Source: Atherinomorus stipes | Lineage: Eukaryota > Chordata > Actinopteri > Atheriniformes > Atherinidae | NCBI GenBank assembly: GCA_023101725.1 | Contig: JALJCO010010208.1 | Location: 124,001 to 188,000 of the forward strand | DNA: 64,000 nucleotides | Direction of reading: 5' to 3' | Shown here: positions 24,717 through 35,354 of the stretch, in pieces | How the letters are laid out: each line of letters starts with the position of its first letter | How positions within the stretch are numbered: position 1 is the first letter of the stretch | Notes under the pieces: model-generated | What the model saw: only the letters and a program-made list of their open reading frames with translations | The model's database searches: none | Told to the model about the DNA's origin: nothing | Made by a program: the position numbers and the translations under genes

Positions 24717-24904
24717 GTGGCTCCGTTGATGTCCATCTTCATGAGGGGTGTTTGGGCTGCGCTTTGTCTGGTCCCTCCCCTAGAAACCTGTTTGCCATTG
24801 GTGACCCTGCCAGGGGCATAATTTAGCCCCAGACAACATAGCCCCTAGGATCCTCAGAACACACAAACCCCTCCACCACGATAAAGTGGCAGCCCAGGGA
24901 GGGG

Positions 24905-24917
24905 GCACTATGAATAT
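24905..24917. repeat. Right target-site duplication of the Rex3 LINE
   Basis: The sequence gcactatgaatat is identical to 21779-21791. The LINE's 5' end (minus strand ccctccctgggctgccactt) begins immediately inside it. Confidence 0.85.
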
Positions 24918-25188
24918 GATGCAGTAAAATTAAAGACACAACATTAAAAGCCAAATAAGATGTTCATGTAGATGAGCATCTGTAGTTTTATACTCAAAAT
25001 TTAACTACGAAAATATATTTGAAAAATAGTCATTGAAAGAGCTTGAACTCAGTTCTAACCTGTTAGTGGGGAAGTTTAGGTTTGTACGTGCTGATGGAAC
25101 AATCATACACTAAGAGACCAACATTAAAGCATGCTCAAACTGTATTCACACAAGAAGAATGTGCACTGACAGAAAAAGATGGAGTAAG

Positions 25189-25731
25189 TTAAAGGTAGAG
25201 TCCGAAGTCCCTCCAGTGTTTCTGTTTGCAAACAACTGTATTCAGACTTAGCGCTCCTCCCTCTCAGGCTAATGGCCGCCTCGTTCTAGCTAACCTATTC
25301 AACTTCAAGCTTCTCCTTCAGAGCTCAGAAGTGGGTACAAGCCAAACTATTATTAACCCTGGTTTTCCAAAGTGCACTATCTGAAGCTCTTACCTTTTCT
25401 TCGGTGCATACACAGTGATTTCTTTCTTTCTTTTTTTCCTTTGAGAGTTCGAGTGACTGGCATCTGCTCCAATCATGAGCTTATTTCCACACAGCATCAT
25501 GCTGTTAGCTCTGTCATTGGCTGCCGATATAAACAGAAATCTCCACCCAGAAACGTCCCGACCAGACCAAAACAATACAAAAGAGCAGATTACAGGCAGG
25601 AGGAGAGAGAGTTGCATTCAAACGCACCACGGCACGGGAGTAGAGGACCAAAGACGGGTTTTGAGACCGATTTCACTTGCTCAAATCTAACGGGTTTTTT
25701 TTACGGAGGGAACTTTGGACTATACCTTTAA
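25189..25731. mobile_element. TTAA-flanked MITE, 543 bp
   Basis: The left end reads ttaaaggtagagtcc and the reverse complement of the right end reads ttaaaggtatagtcc: 15 bp with one mismatch, including the outer TTAA. A TTAA target duplication fits Kolobok or piggyBac-type elements. The AGGT-starting ends do not look like the CCY start of piggyBac, so Kolobok is favoured. The interior has no transposase. The open frames across it (up to 119 codons) are not recognisable. Confidence 0.7.
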
Positions 25732-25787
25732 CAATAATATAATATGATATGATTTTGTCTGTAACATTATGGTTAGATAATTTAGAA

Positions 25788-26092
25788 ATGGTGGTGCAGT
25801 GATGTGGAGTTAACACTGCTGTGAAAAGGTTAGCAGGTTGAACCTTGGCTGTGGTATTTCTTTGTAGAGTTCGCATGTTCCCCCTGAGTCTGGTTGGATT
25901 TTTTTGGGTTCTCCGGGGTTCCCACTGTCACAAAAATATGCACACTAGTTTAATGGGTGTCTCTGAACTGACAGTAGATGTGATATTGATGTATGATTCC
26001 CCCCACCCCACCCCTCTCTCTCTATGTTGGTCCTGTAATGGATTGAGAGTTTGTTCATGGTGTACCCTGCCACTTTCACACCAGGTATAAAT
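25788..26092 (+). mobile_element. tRNA-derived SINE of the V-SINE/DANA type, degraded
   Basis: The head, ggtggtgcagtgatgtgg with taacactgctgtg, corresponds to the usual A-box region of fish V-SINEs. ggttgaacc at 25836-25844 is a decayed B box (GGTTCGAACC). The conserved central domain follows: gtagagttcgcatgttcccc, then tgggttctccggggttccca, then ccactgtcacaaaaatatgc. Near the end come ggtcctgtaatggattgaga and ggtgtaccctgcc. The 3' tail is worn. The order of blocks is what identifies it. The sequence has drifted and is unlikely to be transcribed by pol III. Confidence 0.8.
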
Positions 26093-26226
26093 TCCTCAAA
26101 ATGATTATGCTTGAATGTAAAATCAGTGCGGAAGGCTAAAAGTGAATAAAATAAAATGAAACAAAAAATCCCAGATGGGATTTATGAAATAACTAAATAT
26201 TGCTGAAATATTAGCTGGCTGGCTGG

Positions 26227-26320
26227 CCATCCATCCATCCATCCATCCATCCATCCATCCATCCATCCATCCATCCATCCATCCATCCATCCATCCATCC
26301 ATCCATCCATCCAACCATCC
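26227..26320. repeat. (CCAT)n / (GATG)n microsatellite
   Basis: About 21 uninterrupted CCAT units run to 26310, followed by imperfect ccaaccatccaa. On the minus strand this is a GATG-type tail placed directly after the Rex3-like 3' fragment. Rex3 3' ends are known to carry such tetranucleotide repeats. Confidence 0.9.
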
Positions 26321-26484
26321 AATTCATTTGAGGTCTGGTTAGTCAGCGATCAGCTTAAGTAACCCAGACTTCCTTCTCTCCAACCATTTTATCTAGCGTG
26401 CCTGAGGGATCCCAGGTTGTTCCCAGGCCAGGTGAAAAATGTGGAGGAACACCTCACTGGGGAGGCTTTCCAGGGGACATCCTA
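26321..26484 (-). mobile_element. 5'-truncated, diverged Rex3 3' end
   Basis: Blocks shared, in order, with the 3' end of the full copy at 21850-22035: cccagacttcc; gagggatcccaggttgttcc (full copy ggggatcccgaggtgttcc); ccaggccag; gaacacctcac(t/c)ggggaggc-like; and a final ggacatcct matching aggcatcct. It covers only the last ~150 bp of the LINE, the usual result of incomplete reverse transcription, and is followed by the GATG tail. It is more diverged than the full copy. Confidence 0.7.
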
Positions 26485-26779
26485 AAGTGTCGTATTTCAA
26501 GACAAACGCATCTTATTTCAAGAACTCTAATCAAGAAATTTAATTTGTTCTTTTGGCAGAATTTTTTTGCTTATTATAAGGAAAAACAATCTTGGTCACT
26601 CTTAAAATAATTTTTAAAAGTTTTTTTTTATCATTGTGGAAAAGAGGGATCTGCACCAGATCCAATAAAAACTGTAAATTTCCATTGTTGTGATTACACC
26701 AGTCAGTGAGCAATGCAATTTTTAAAGAAAGGCTCACATCCACATTGTATCACAGGACCTAAATATACTAATGGAAGGA

Positions 26780-26782
<3 letters not shown>

Positions 26783-26837
<55 letters not shown>
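26783..26837. repeat. (AT)n microsatellite
   Basis: About 27 uninterrupted AT dinucleotides, flanked by ggattc and aattgaaacg. Confidence 0.95.
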
Positions 26838-26840
<3 letters not shown>

Positions 26841-28199
26841 GAAACGTTTATAAATTTCATATTCACCTCCCACACTCTCTAGATTATTCAAGTTAATTAA
26901 AATTCAGTTTTAAATGCACATAAACATCTATTTTAGTGCTGAGCTGTAATTAAAACTTTCTTGGGTTGCAATAAGCATTTTTTTTTATTCAGTTTTCATT
27001 TAGGTTTGTGAGAAATGAACATTTGAAATTTAAATGAACATGTTACTCCTCCAGTAAAGCAGTGATCTGACTGATTAGACTGAACTCTGAGCCTTGTGTA
27101 CATGATGCTTTTGGGCAAACTGTAACTTCAGTCTTGTGCCAAATAAAGACAAGGAAACCAAAGAGAGAACATTTAATAGTTTAATTATAAGCTGCTGTAT
27201 ACATTCAGTGATTATTCCGATTTTCATGTTGCCAGAAGCCATGGGTGAGACCAGCAAAACATTCAGCTACAAGATCTAGTTGGTTGTATGCAATTTGTCC
27301 ATTTTCATTCATATATTTCCACATTGTACATACTTTTTTACTGCAAAGCAACATCAAACCACATTGCCGATGTGCAACACGGTTCTTCCAAGACCTTTGT
27401 TCAAACATGGTTCCACCCAGTCTGTGTGGTACTTGCAGGACGGGAGGGCCTGTTTTTGCCACTGTGATTCTAAACTTCACTTGTGAGATCAGCTGAACAC
27501 AGATGGCACAGGGTGACAGCAGCGCTGACTGAAGCCAGTCTGCATGTCAGAATGCCCTCAGTTGAAGCTAAAAAAAAAGCCAACAAACAAAAAAACCACC
27601 TTGTTTGAACTCAACTGGGTCCAACAAAAAAACGACCTAAAGGTGGAACCCAGTTATTGCCTGAAGAACCCTGGAAGATGTTCTTTCTCCTCCTTAGATA
27701 CTAAGATTAAGCAACATCCTGCAAACTGTATGGTTTTGTGTAAATCTTTTTTGGTTTCTTTTGCTATCTCACTCTAAGCTCATTGAACTGACACACTAAT
27801 GTTGGTGCTGAAATCGCTTTTTTTTTTGTTGTTGTTGTTTTTTTCTTTATAAATTTAAACTTTTTTTTTGTCTTTTTAACATTTTCTAGTAGCCCACACA
27901 GAAACTGGATGGCACAAGAACTGACCAATAAGAAACTCTTTACAACAAGGTAGACTGCAAGTCAACGGTTGCCAGGGATCACACAGTAAACAAAAAAATA
28001 ATCCAAATTCATTTCTGAAAAAAAAAAAAACAATTAAAAAAAAACTAAAGAAAAAAATCAGGTTCAATATAAAAGCAGCGGACAAATGAACAAAAGCAAG
28101 TTAATTTCAAGTATAACTTACTCATAAAATAACTACACAGCATTAAATATTCTCATTTTACATTTTAAATTATTTATAAAATATATTTTGGCATATATG
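26838..28199. other. Region distal to the pcdh19 3' end, no gene recognised
   Basis: The sequence is AT-rich with T and A homopolymer patches (about 27820-27870 and 28017-28050). A stretch at 27205-27496 is open on both strands (91 codons minus, 83 plus), has balanced composition and no recognised domain. It could be extended pcdh19 3' UTR or a conserved non-coding block. I cannot decide from sequence alone. Confidence 0.4.
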
Positions 28200-29349
28200 T
28201 TTTTTTTATTTTTGTGTTTGTGTAACAAACGCTACTGTAGCTTCAGTTGAACACCAATGTTTATTCATTTTTTTTCTCTTGAAACAAAACATTAAAGGGA
28301 TTGTCACATAACAACAGGTTATTAAAAATGATAATAGTAAACCCTATACAGAGTTTCACATAGCAAGACATGAGTGACGATCCCTTCTATCCTAGCCCCA
28401 TAGTCAAAAGTCAAAAAAAGTACAAGACCAAAGCACAAAGCTCTAATTTGTGCTCCACTGGCTACAATCAAAGGTTGGGCACAGGAGATTTCAAAAGAAG
28501 TTAGTCTTTTTTTTTCTGTTTTTTTTTCATACAACTCATTCTGAACACAAAGGTCTGTGAGTCTCACTTCCAGTGTTCAGAGTGGCCTGGCAGATAGAGA
28601 GTTCATTTAGCTCCATCCGTGATAAAATATAAATACTGTAAGGACCTCACAGTCCGATGACACCGTGATGTCCTCAGGGAAACACAGAGAGGCTTTCTCT
28701 TAACAGTCAGGGAGACAGAGAGGCCTCTCGTTCCTTCCCCTGAACGCTGAAGGAGAGAACTGACATTATGTGTAGATGAATCCTGTGTATTTCTGTGGTT
28801 GTTTATTACGGTGACAGAGCTCACTATACAAAGGAACAAAGAGCGATTTTGGCAGCTAAAACAGACTGCAAAACCAAAAGAAGGCAAATGTCACTTTGTG
28901 ATACAAAAGTAGTTCAAAAGGCATAACTGTACGTATGAATCGGCACCTCAGGTGTCCAAACATGTAGTGTCCTGCTTTGGCTCAAGAGCTGGAGAGCTCC
29001 ACTGGCCGTGTCCATGCAGTCAACAGTAACCTGCCTGTTCACTCACTGCAGACGGATAGAAAAGAAACTGAACAAAAGCAAACAAGGAAAAAGTACTGCG
29101 ACTACAACAAAGCCACATCCACTACCTGGGCTTGAGCACACAACTAGCTGCAGCATACTACAGTTCGTTATCATCAGCCCAAACTGCTTCTTGAATTTCA
29201 CATACTGCAAATGGGTGTGTCTCTACACGTCCACAGCCTGGCTTTCCTCTGTGCACACACAGCTATTGCAGAGTATATATATATTTATATATATGTAAGT
29301 TTACACTGTTTATGTGTACACATGTTGGTGTGTGTGGTCGAAAAGCTTG
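28200..29349 (-). other. pcdh19: Probable pcdh19 3' UTR (distal end uncertain)
   Basis: The UTR starts immediately after the TAG at 29352-29350. AATAAA signals on the minus strand (TTTATT on plus) occur at 28802-28807, near 28260-28265 and near 28203-28208. The last two would give a UTR of about 1.1 kb. Mammalian PCDH19 has a multi-kilobase 3' UTR, so transcription may continue further left. There is a TA-rich patch at 29273-29296. No reading frame is supported here. Confidence 0.4.
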
Positions 29350-29909
29350 CTAAAGCACAATGTCCTTCAGCCGCTTGCTGCTGGGAGATTCCTTGTCTCG
29401 GCCATCTTGGAGAAGCGTATTGATCTCCCTGACAGCCGGCTCACTGTCCTTCCCCTCCGGCTGCCGCAGCAGGCTGTGGTTGGCGATTCGCTCTGCGTCG
29501 CGACATTTCAGTGTATTGTAGGCAGATGACGGCTTGGAAACAGGGCTCTTCAGGTGCACCGGGGAAGTGATGGGGCTGGCAGCCTCACGCCCATTGCCAG
29601 CTTCACGAACAGCCCCTCCATTGGCCTTGGGGCTACACACCTGAGACTCCTGAGTCCGCTTTCCCTTAATCTCTCCCCGCTCCACATCCTCAGACCCATC
29701 TTTGCCAAAGGTGGCAAAAGTTCTCTTGATGGTGCCATCCTCATAGTGTGGTACATCCACTGTGGTGGCCTCGATGGACAAAGCAATGACATTACGGGCA
29801 TGCTCGGGTGACTTGGCACGTGCCGGGATTGGTACACGAGGCATCCAGCAGCGATCAGAGTGACCAAGGATGCGACACTCATCCTGGCAATGAAAGCCCT
29901 CACTGGGAT
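29350..29909 (-). CDS. pcdh19: pcdh19 final coding exon: C-terminal cytoplasmic tail
   Basis: Protocadherin-19 is a delta2 (non-clustered) protocadherin, a plasma-membrane adhesion protein acting in neural tissue, whose tail couples to actin regulators. This exon supplies the last 185 whole codons, after the codon shared with the previous exon. The acceptor is ttttcctccacag/ATCCC, entered after one base of a split codon. The order is [19 protein letters not shown], then CM1 ([16 protein letters not shown]), CM2 (KRTFATFGK), a Ser/Pro/Lys-rich stretch with KGKRT and REAGNG...[12 protein letters not shown], and the terminal [14 protein letters not shown] before TAG. FATFGK in CM2 fits the WIRS consensus for binding the WAVE complex. 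Against human PCDH19 (599 nt here, from memory) the exon is 13 codons shorter, mainly before the terminal block. PCDH17 and PCDH10 share CM1 and CM2. The upstream exons decide for PCDH19. Confidence 0.92.
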
Positions 29910-32900
29910 CTGTGGAGGAAAAAAGATGAGAGAAAGCAAAGTGTTAGATTTGTCTGAAAAATTAGCTTCATTTCATAGACCCAGAATTCATGACAATTCT
30001 CCCACATGGCAATTATTTGATTTATGTGTCAAATCTATTGTGAAGTTTTCCAGGAAATTGATGAAAAATGATGGATTTTGTTCTATTTCAAACAGTCCAA
30101 ATCAGATATTTCTGAATGATTTGCTTTCCCAGTACAGCCCATCTAGCTCTACTGGTGACTGCAGTCCCTTTAACACCACACTCTGATAACTGGGGCTGGA
30201 TGTTTGGGACACATCTAATGTTCCAATTAAATTATGTATTGTGAAATCAAAAGTCCATTTGCAGCTTGTGTATAATTGAGTTTTCTCTTCAGCAACATTA
30301 GATAAAAGGCAGGTTTAAACAGTGCAATCAGATATCTCAGAGAAAGACACCAGACCAGTTGTGGTGTTGCTGCCTGGTTCATATCTCGCTCCCTCTCTGT
30401 CTCTGTCATCTGGCGCCGAGTTATAAATATGTAATGATGTTTAACGCTGGAGTGAAAAAAAGATTTGTCTGAGTCTGTATAACTGCTGCACTTTGTTGTG
30501 CGGGGGGAAGAACTTTCAAGAACATTTTTGCATAATCATTTGCAACAAAAACATATTATGGTCCATAATTAAAACTAAATGATGCAATTTTGTTTTTGTG
30601 TGTTTTGATTCTACATGCACTTTGACAATCAAAAGAGTAGTAATATGTGCTCCATATCCCCACACTTTATAGATTAGTTCCCTCATGATGATATCAGAGT
30701 CAAAGAACATAAGAAAAATACATTTCAAAATATCACAGAGGAAAATAGAGCAGATTATTTTCTAAAATCCCTCCCTGCAGCCTCATTGTGCTTTCCACCG
30801 TAGGACCTGTCACACACATATAAAATGACATATTTTTGTGCTTCCCTACTGCTTGTTTCACTCCTCACAGCAGCCCATCCTCCTTTCCAAAGGCCCAGGA
30901 TGACAAGAAGGGATTGTGAGAAGGATTGTGATCGACCCAAATGTGCACACTTACATCTGGCAATCGCAGCTTGACAGATCACCTAATTAAAATTACTAAT
31001 GATCTGTTTTTCTCCCTTCTTTCCGCACTCATGAGAGGCACCTCTGCTAAGGCCCTGGAGATCGATATTTAAAGATTGGAGACGTGCTTTTCAGGGGCAA
31101 ATATGCCAAAGCTGTCTCTCATAAAGTATAATCTGATGGGACTGACAGATAGCATGGTAACTAAATGACTGAAAGAGTGAGTAAAGGGGATCAAAAGCTG
31201 TTGGAGTCCAAACACAAAGAGTAGGTGTGTTTCTTTTCATGGGATAGCTTCTTAACCTGCATCTGAGATGCAGTCTACAGTTACAACTCGTGTAAACATG
31301 TAATTCAATATAACTGGTGCAAAATATCAAATGATCACTTCATGTTATCCATATTAGGCATAATTATGCAGTTCCAAGGAGCAGCTGAAGAGTTAGAATC
31401 ATTTTATGAGACTGAAAAGCACAAATGAGCAAAAAAATCTTATATTTTCTCTAAGTTAGTCAGTGTACACGTTCGTTTGAATGTGTACTGATTGGAGCTG
31501 TAACTGCAATGGCAGCAATCATAGAGACGGAAGCCAATAAGCTGAGGGTTTTGTTGAAATACATATAATCAGAATGTAATAGTAAAATCACAACAAAAAG
31601 TATTTACAAGGTACAAAGAATACAACAGAGGTTAATGACTGAAAATAATATAAACTGTTCTTTTATTTTTAATCATCTAATCACACATTATGTCTATTGA
31701 TATATTTCATTTTCAGTTTCCAACACAGTCTTATTAAACTGGTTTAAATTTGATCATTCTTTATGCAGAGTATCTGACAGATTTCTGATAATAAAGATAA
31801 ATAGGTCCAACTTTTTAGCCACACTATTGTTACATTTTAAGACTGTTGGGATTGGACCTCTGTATATGATGCATTTAGATGCTGCTACATAAATTTCAGC
31901 TGTATCTCATAGAAAATTCCCTCAAAATCTTTTTGACACATTTGACAAAACCAATCCTTTTCACCCTTGATTAAAAATGTGCAAGCATCTTGGTAATGAA
32001 TGCAATTTGCTATTTCCTCTAAACACTTTGGCTTATTTCTATAGCCTAAAGCCCTCTCTGAGGCATGAAAAGCCTTGAGGCACAAAGAAATACACACAAG
32101 TTGCATGTTCTCTACTTAGCTGTGCATGCATATGCAGTGAAAGCCATTTTCTCCCCTTTCCTTTAGGGGTGTATGGGAGAGCAACTGGGTTGTAAATGAC
32201 ATTGTTACGAAAGCCAAGTGCTATTAACCATCACACATCCTGCCTCTGCTCAGAGCTTCATAAAACGCAGATGTTGCTCTAAAAGACCCACAGAAAAAAA
32301 AAAAAAAAACACTGAGAGAGAATTTCAATTTTTAAAAAAAGTGGCAGGCCATCGACCTCTGACAAGACATAATCTCTTCCTATTAAAAGAAAAAAAAAGG
32401 AGCCAACTGTAATGATAGGAGATGAATCAAAGGCTTTTACAGCAGCACTTAGGTTTGAAAGTCAACAAGTGTAGAATAGAAGGCAGTGAAGGCACCTCCT
32501 GCTGAGACTGTGCATTCAAAGTCACCAGGAAAAGTCAGGAAAATAAGCTTGCCAATCAGTTCCAGGAATGCACTTAAAGTACAGCACAGAGCAGGATGTC
32601 ACTGGGAACATTTCCGATCGATGATTTAATACCTATTAATTACTGAGTGAGATTTAATGTGGGGGGCGGGCTGGTAGGGAAGGGGGGAAGGGATGCTGCT
32701 TGTGTTGTGCATTTAGAATAAAATGAAATCTAATGGCAATGGTTTCTACAAAAAATAAAAAACCCAATATGTACAGCAAACTGCTGCCATCAAATCAGAC
32801 ATACTGCACTTTAATACTGAAAGAAGGTCAAAAGGCTGGCAGAGGCACACGGGAGCACTTTCAACGTGTGCAGGCATTGGAAAATAATAAATATTGCCCC

Positions 32901-35324
32901 TTCAAATGCAAGAGCCAAATCCTCCTGATACTGCTGTCCATGTTTTTCTGTTTGTAGTTACCTGGAATAGCATCACTTTGCATCAGCACAGGGAGCAAAC
33001 CCACTCACTCTGTGCCATTTCATCTAAAACCCAGCAGCCAGCCAGCAGCAGATCCAGACCTGCCTCTTCCTCTCAATCAGACCAAAGTGTCTGAACTTCA
33101 ACTTATACCAGACAGATCTTTAGCTGCAGCTTGGGAATTCTACACCTCGAATAGCCTATTGTTCAATTTACCCTTGTGCATGGGGGGATATCATGATCCC
33201 TACATGTTATACAGCTGCAGGCACTATTTTTTGGTAGTTAATGTTGCAAAAAAAGAAAGAAAGAAAAAAGAGAAAGGAATCACAAACAAAAGACTCAAAT
33301 CCTCAGAACACAAAGACAGAAGGATGAGCTCACAAAGAAAAGGGAACTGTTAAACTGCTCAAGCTTTCACTTGGTACTTCACGTCCTGTTTGGCTAACAC
33401 GTGGAACCAGGCTTGGAAAACACAGCCGCTTATCCCTCCAAAAGTAGCGCATGGAACCTCAACCTTGATGTAATCCCACAAAATGAGTGTAAGCAGACAG
33501 ACTGGAGGACCAGAGGCAGGGCTGAGTTTGTCTGGACCCAGATTCAGGTGACAAAAATCCTCATTCTGGATGTCTTAGTTCAACTAAAACCACAAGGCCA
33601 CGGGTACTTTCAGTATGACACAATTCAGTCAGTTTGGTTTTAAAACAGATGAACCCTAAAAAGAATGTGGAGCAGCAGTGTGGCATGATAAATCATTTTA
33701 CAAAGAACATCTGCCACTTTTGGCTTTAACCACTTTTGTATTTCCTCTGTATGCTGCCATTTTTGTTGTAGCAGTGACAATACATGTCCTGATTCTGTTT
33801 GTCATATGAAAATAGTATTTCTGTTCAAAAAGCCTGAGTATAATGTGCATTTTCCTTGTGATGTAGGGGGTATGAAAGAAAATAATTTGGAGCAATTTAA
33901 AATAGAGGTACTTCTCTCATGCCCTACATAGACTTTGAAGATTCTCTTTGATTTCCTGTTGTTCTCTTGCTGTCTCTGATTTTGAACCCCCATTACAATG
34001 CCATGACAAAGCTATCAAACAGAGTCTGACAACAATTATTTGGCTGTTGACTGAAGCAGCAAACACCAACTCTGTCATTACGCTTTGACCCTGTTTCCAC
34101 TGCAATGTGATGGACTAGATTTGAAATAAAGAAGAACTACATTTACAGAATATTTCAGTTAATGTGAAAACAGTTCTAGGGTACTTTTTCTGAAGGGTCT
34201 GCAGAGGATTTGTTGTCTGTCTTGCTCGGGTCTTGGTATTCCGGGGGTATCCTTGACAATGAGATGGCTGTTTTCTAATTGCTCTCCATATTAATTTTCC
34301 ATCCTGGCAGTCAGATGGCAAAGATTGATTAAATCTAAATTGTTACTACAGAGTCTTGATGGAGTCTGTGATGCAGACGCTGATGAAAAGTATCACAAGG
34401 GAGGGGAAAAATAATCTGATCTGGTTGCTGCAAAGAGTCGAAAACATGCTCAAAACCTGGAAGACTTGGTCCTGTCTGATCCTAACTCTGCAAATGGAGC
34501 TTAACATCTAGTCTGTCCTGTCTGAGGACAGCTCTATGGCCAGCTGAGGCTGGAAGCTCGGCCAAGTAGCCTCCTACACTACTCACTAGGGAGAGTCCAA
34601 GCACTGCTGTCATCCCAGCCAGCCAATTCAGTCTGTGGGCCATAAATCAGCCTGGAGGCTTGGCTCCTGCGGGAGCGGCAAGATGGAGTGTGATGGTCTT
34701 GTTTTTACAAACAGTAGAGGGGCACCCTTACTGCGCCACGTAAGCCATCATTCTCTGCACAGCACCGAGTCCTCTCCTTCTCCCTACAGCATCTGGCTCA
34801 GTCACATCAAGCTATCCCCCCTGAAACCCCCAGATTCATCCCTCACTGCTCTCTGCGCAAGGCCATCCTTTATGGCTCTCCTCCTTCTGTCCTCCTCTCT
34901 CGTCTAATCAGTACTGCTGTCTCACATATATTGATGTAATTAAATGAATCCCTCATTCAAATATCACGTCCTCTCATCTGTCTGTCTGAGCAGACGTCTT
35001 TAAACTCTCGCTTCGTCAAATATAAAATGCTGAGAATATTAGACACATCGGGCAGCCTTGTTAGCGCTGTCTTATGGTTGGTAAAGCCAGGAGTTCATGT
35101 GGCCCTGGTTCTGATTCTGAGCATTAGCAAAAGTCAATTTATCAAGAATAAATTCACTGTCTGATCCACTCAGCGCTGTGCAGTGGCTGGCATCTTGTCA
35201 CATGGTCAAGCCTGCCCATTTGCTCCCAAAATAACTCAATCACTCTTTTGGGAGACTGTGATTTGAGCAGGCTCCTTTTATTTTTTAAATGCATGTCAGT
35301 TATTTTAAAGGCTTGCAGCAAACC

Positions 35325-35354
35325 AGCCCCCCCCCCCCCGGCAAAAAAAAAAAA
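35325..35354. repeat. Poly(C) run followed by poly(A)
   Basis: A cytosine run (about 15) is followed by ggca and then about 13 A. It is a simple homopolymer pair within the pcdh19 intron, and would be a G run in the sense pre-mRNA. Confidence 0.85.

Larger units (their letters stand above)
21792..24904 (-). mobile_element. Rex3 (RTE-clade) LINE, near full length, inactive
   Basis: The copy is 3113 bp long and bounded by a perfect 13-bp target duplication. Read on the minus strand, it has a 5' region (24904 to about 24740), an apurinic-type endonuclease domain, a linker, a reverse transcriptase domain, a C-terminal domain (ending near 21814) and a short 3' tail. Family evidence: the stretches at about 22686-22706 and 22930-22949 match, as I recall them, the two primer sites used to amplify Rex3 reverse transcriptase from fish, each with about one difference. 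The coding strand is broken by several frameshifts. About 80 codons containing RT motif A are missing, between the EEECGF block and the LYDWCQSLV block. A smaller piece is missing near 23411-23448. The copy cannot encode an active protein. Confidence 0.9.

Noticed and set aside
21748..24729. Several plus-strand frames of 60-196 codons across the Rex3 element
   Set aside because: They are complements of the LINE coding strand. The minus strand holds the endonuclease and RT motifs.
25836..25844. Stand-alone tRNA gene (B-box-like ggttgaacc)
   Set aside because: The surrounding blocks are those of a V-type SINE, and no cloverleaf can be folded from the head.
26227..26320. CRISPR-like tandem array
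   Set aside because: The repeat unit is a 4-bp microsatellite with no spacers, and the genome is vertebrate.
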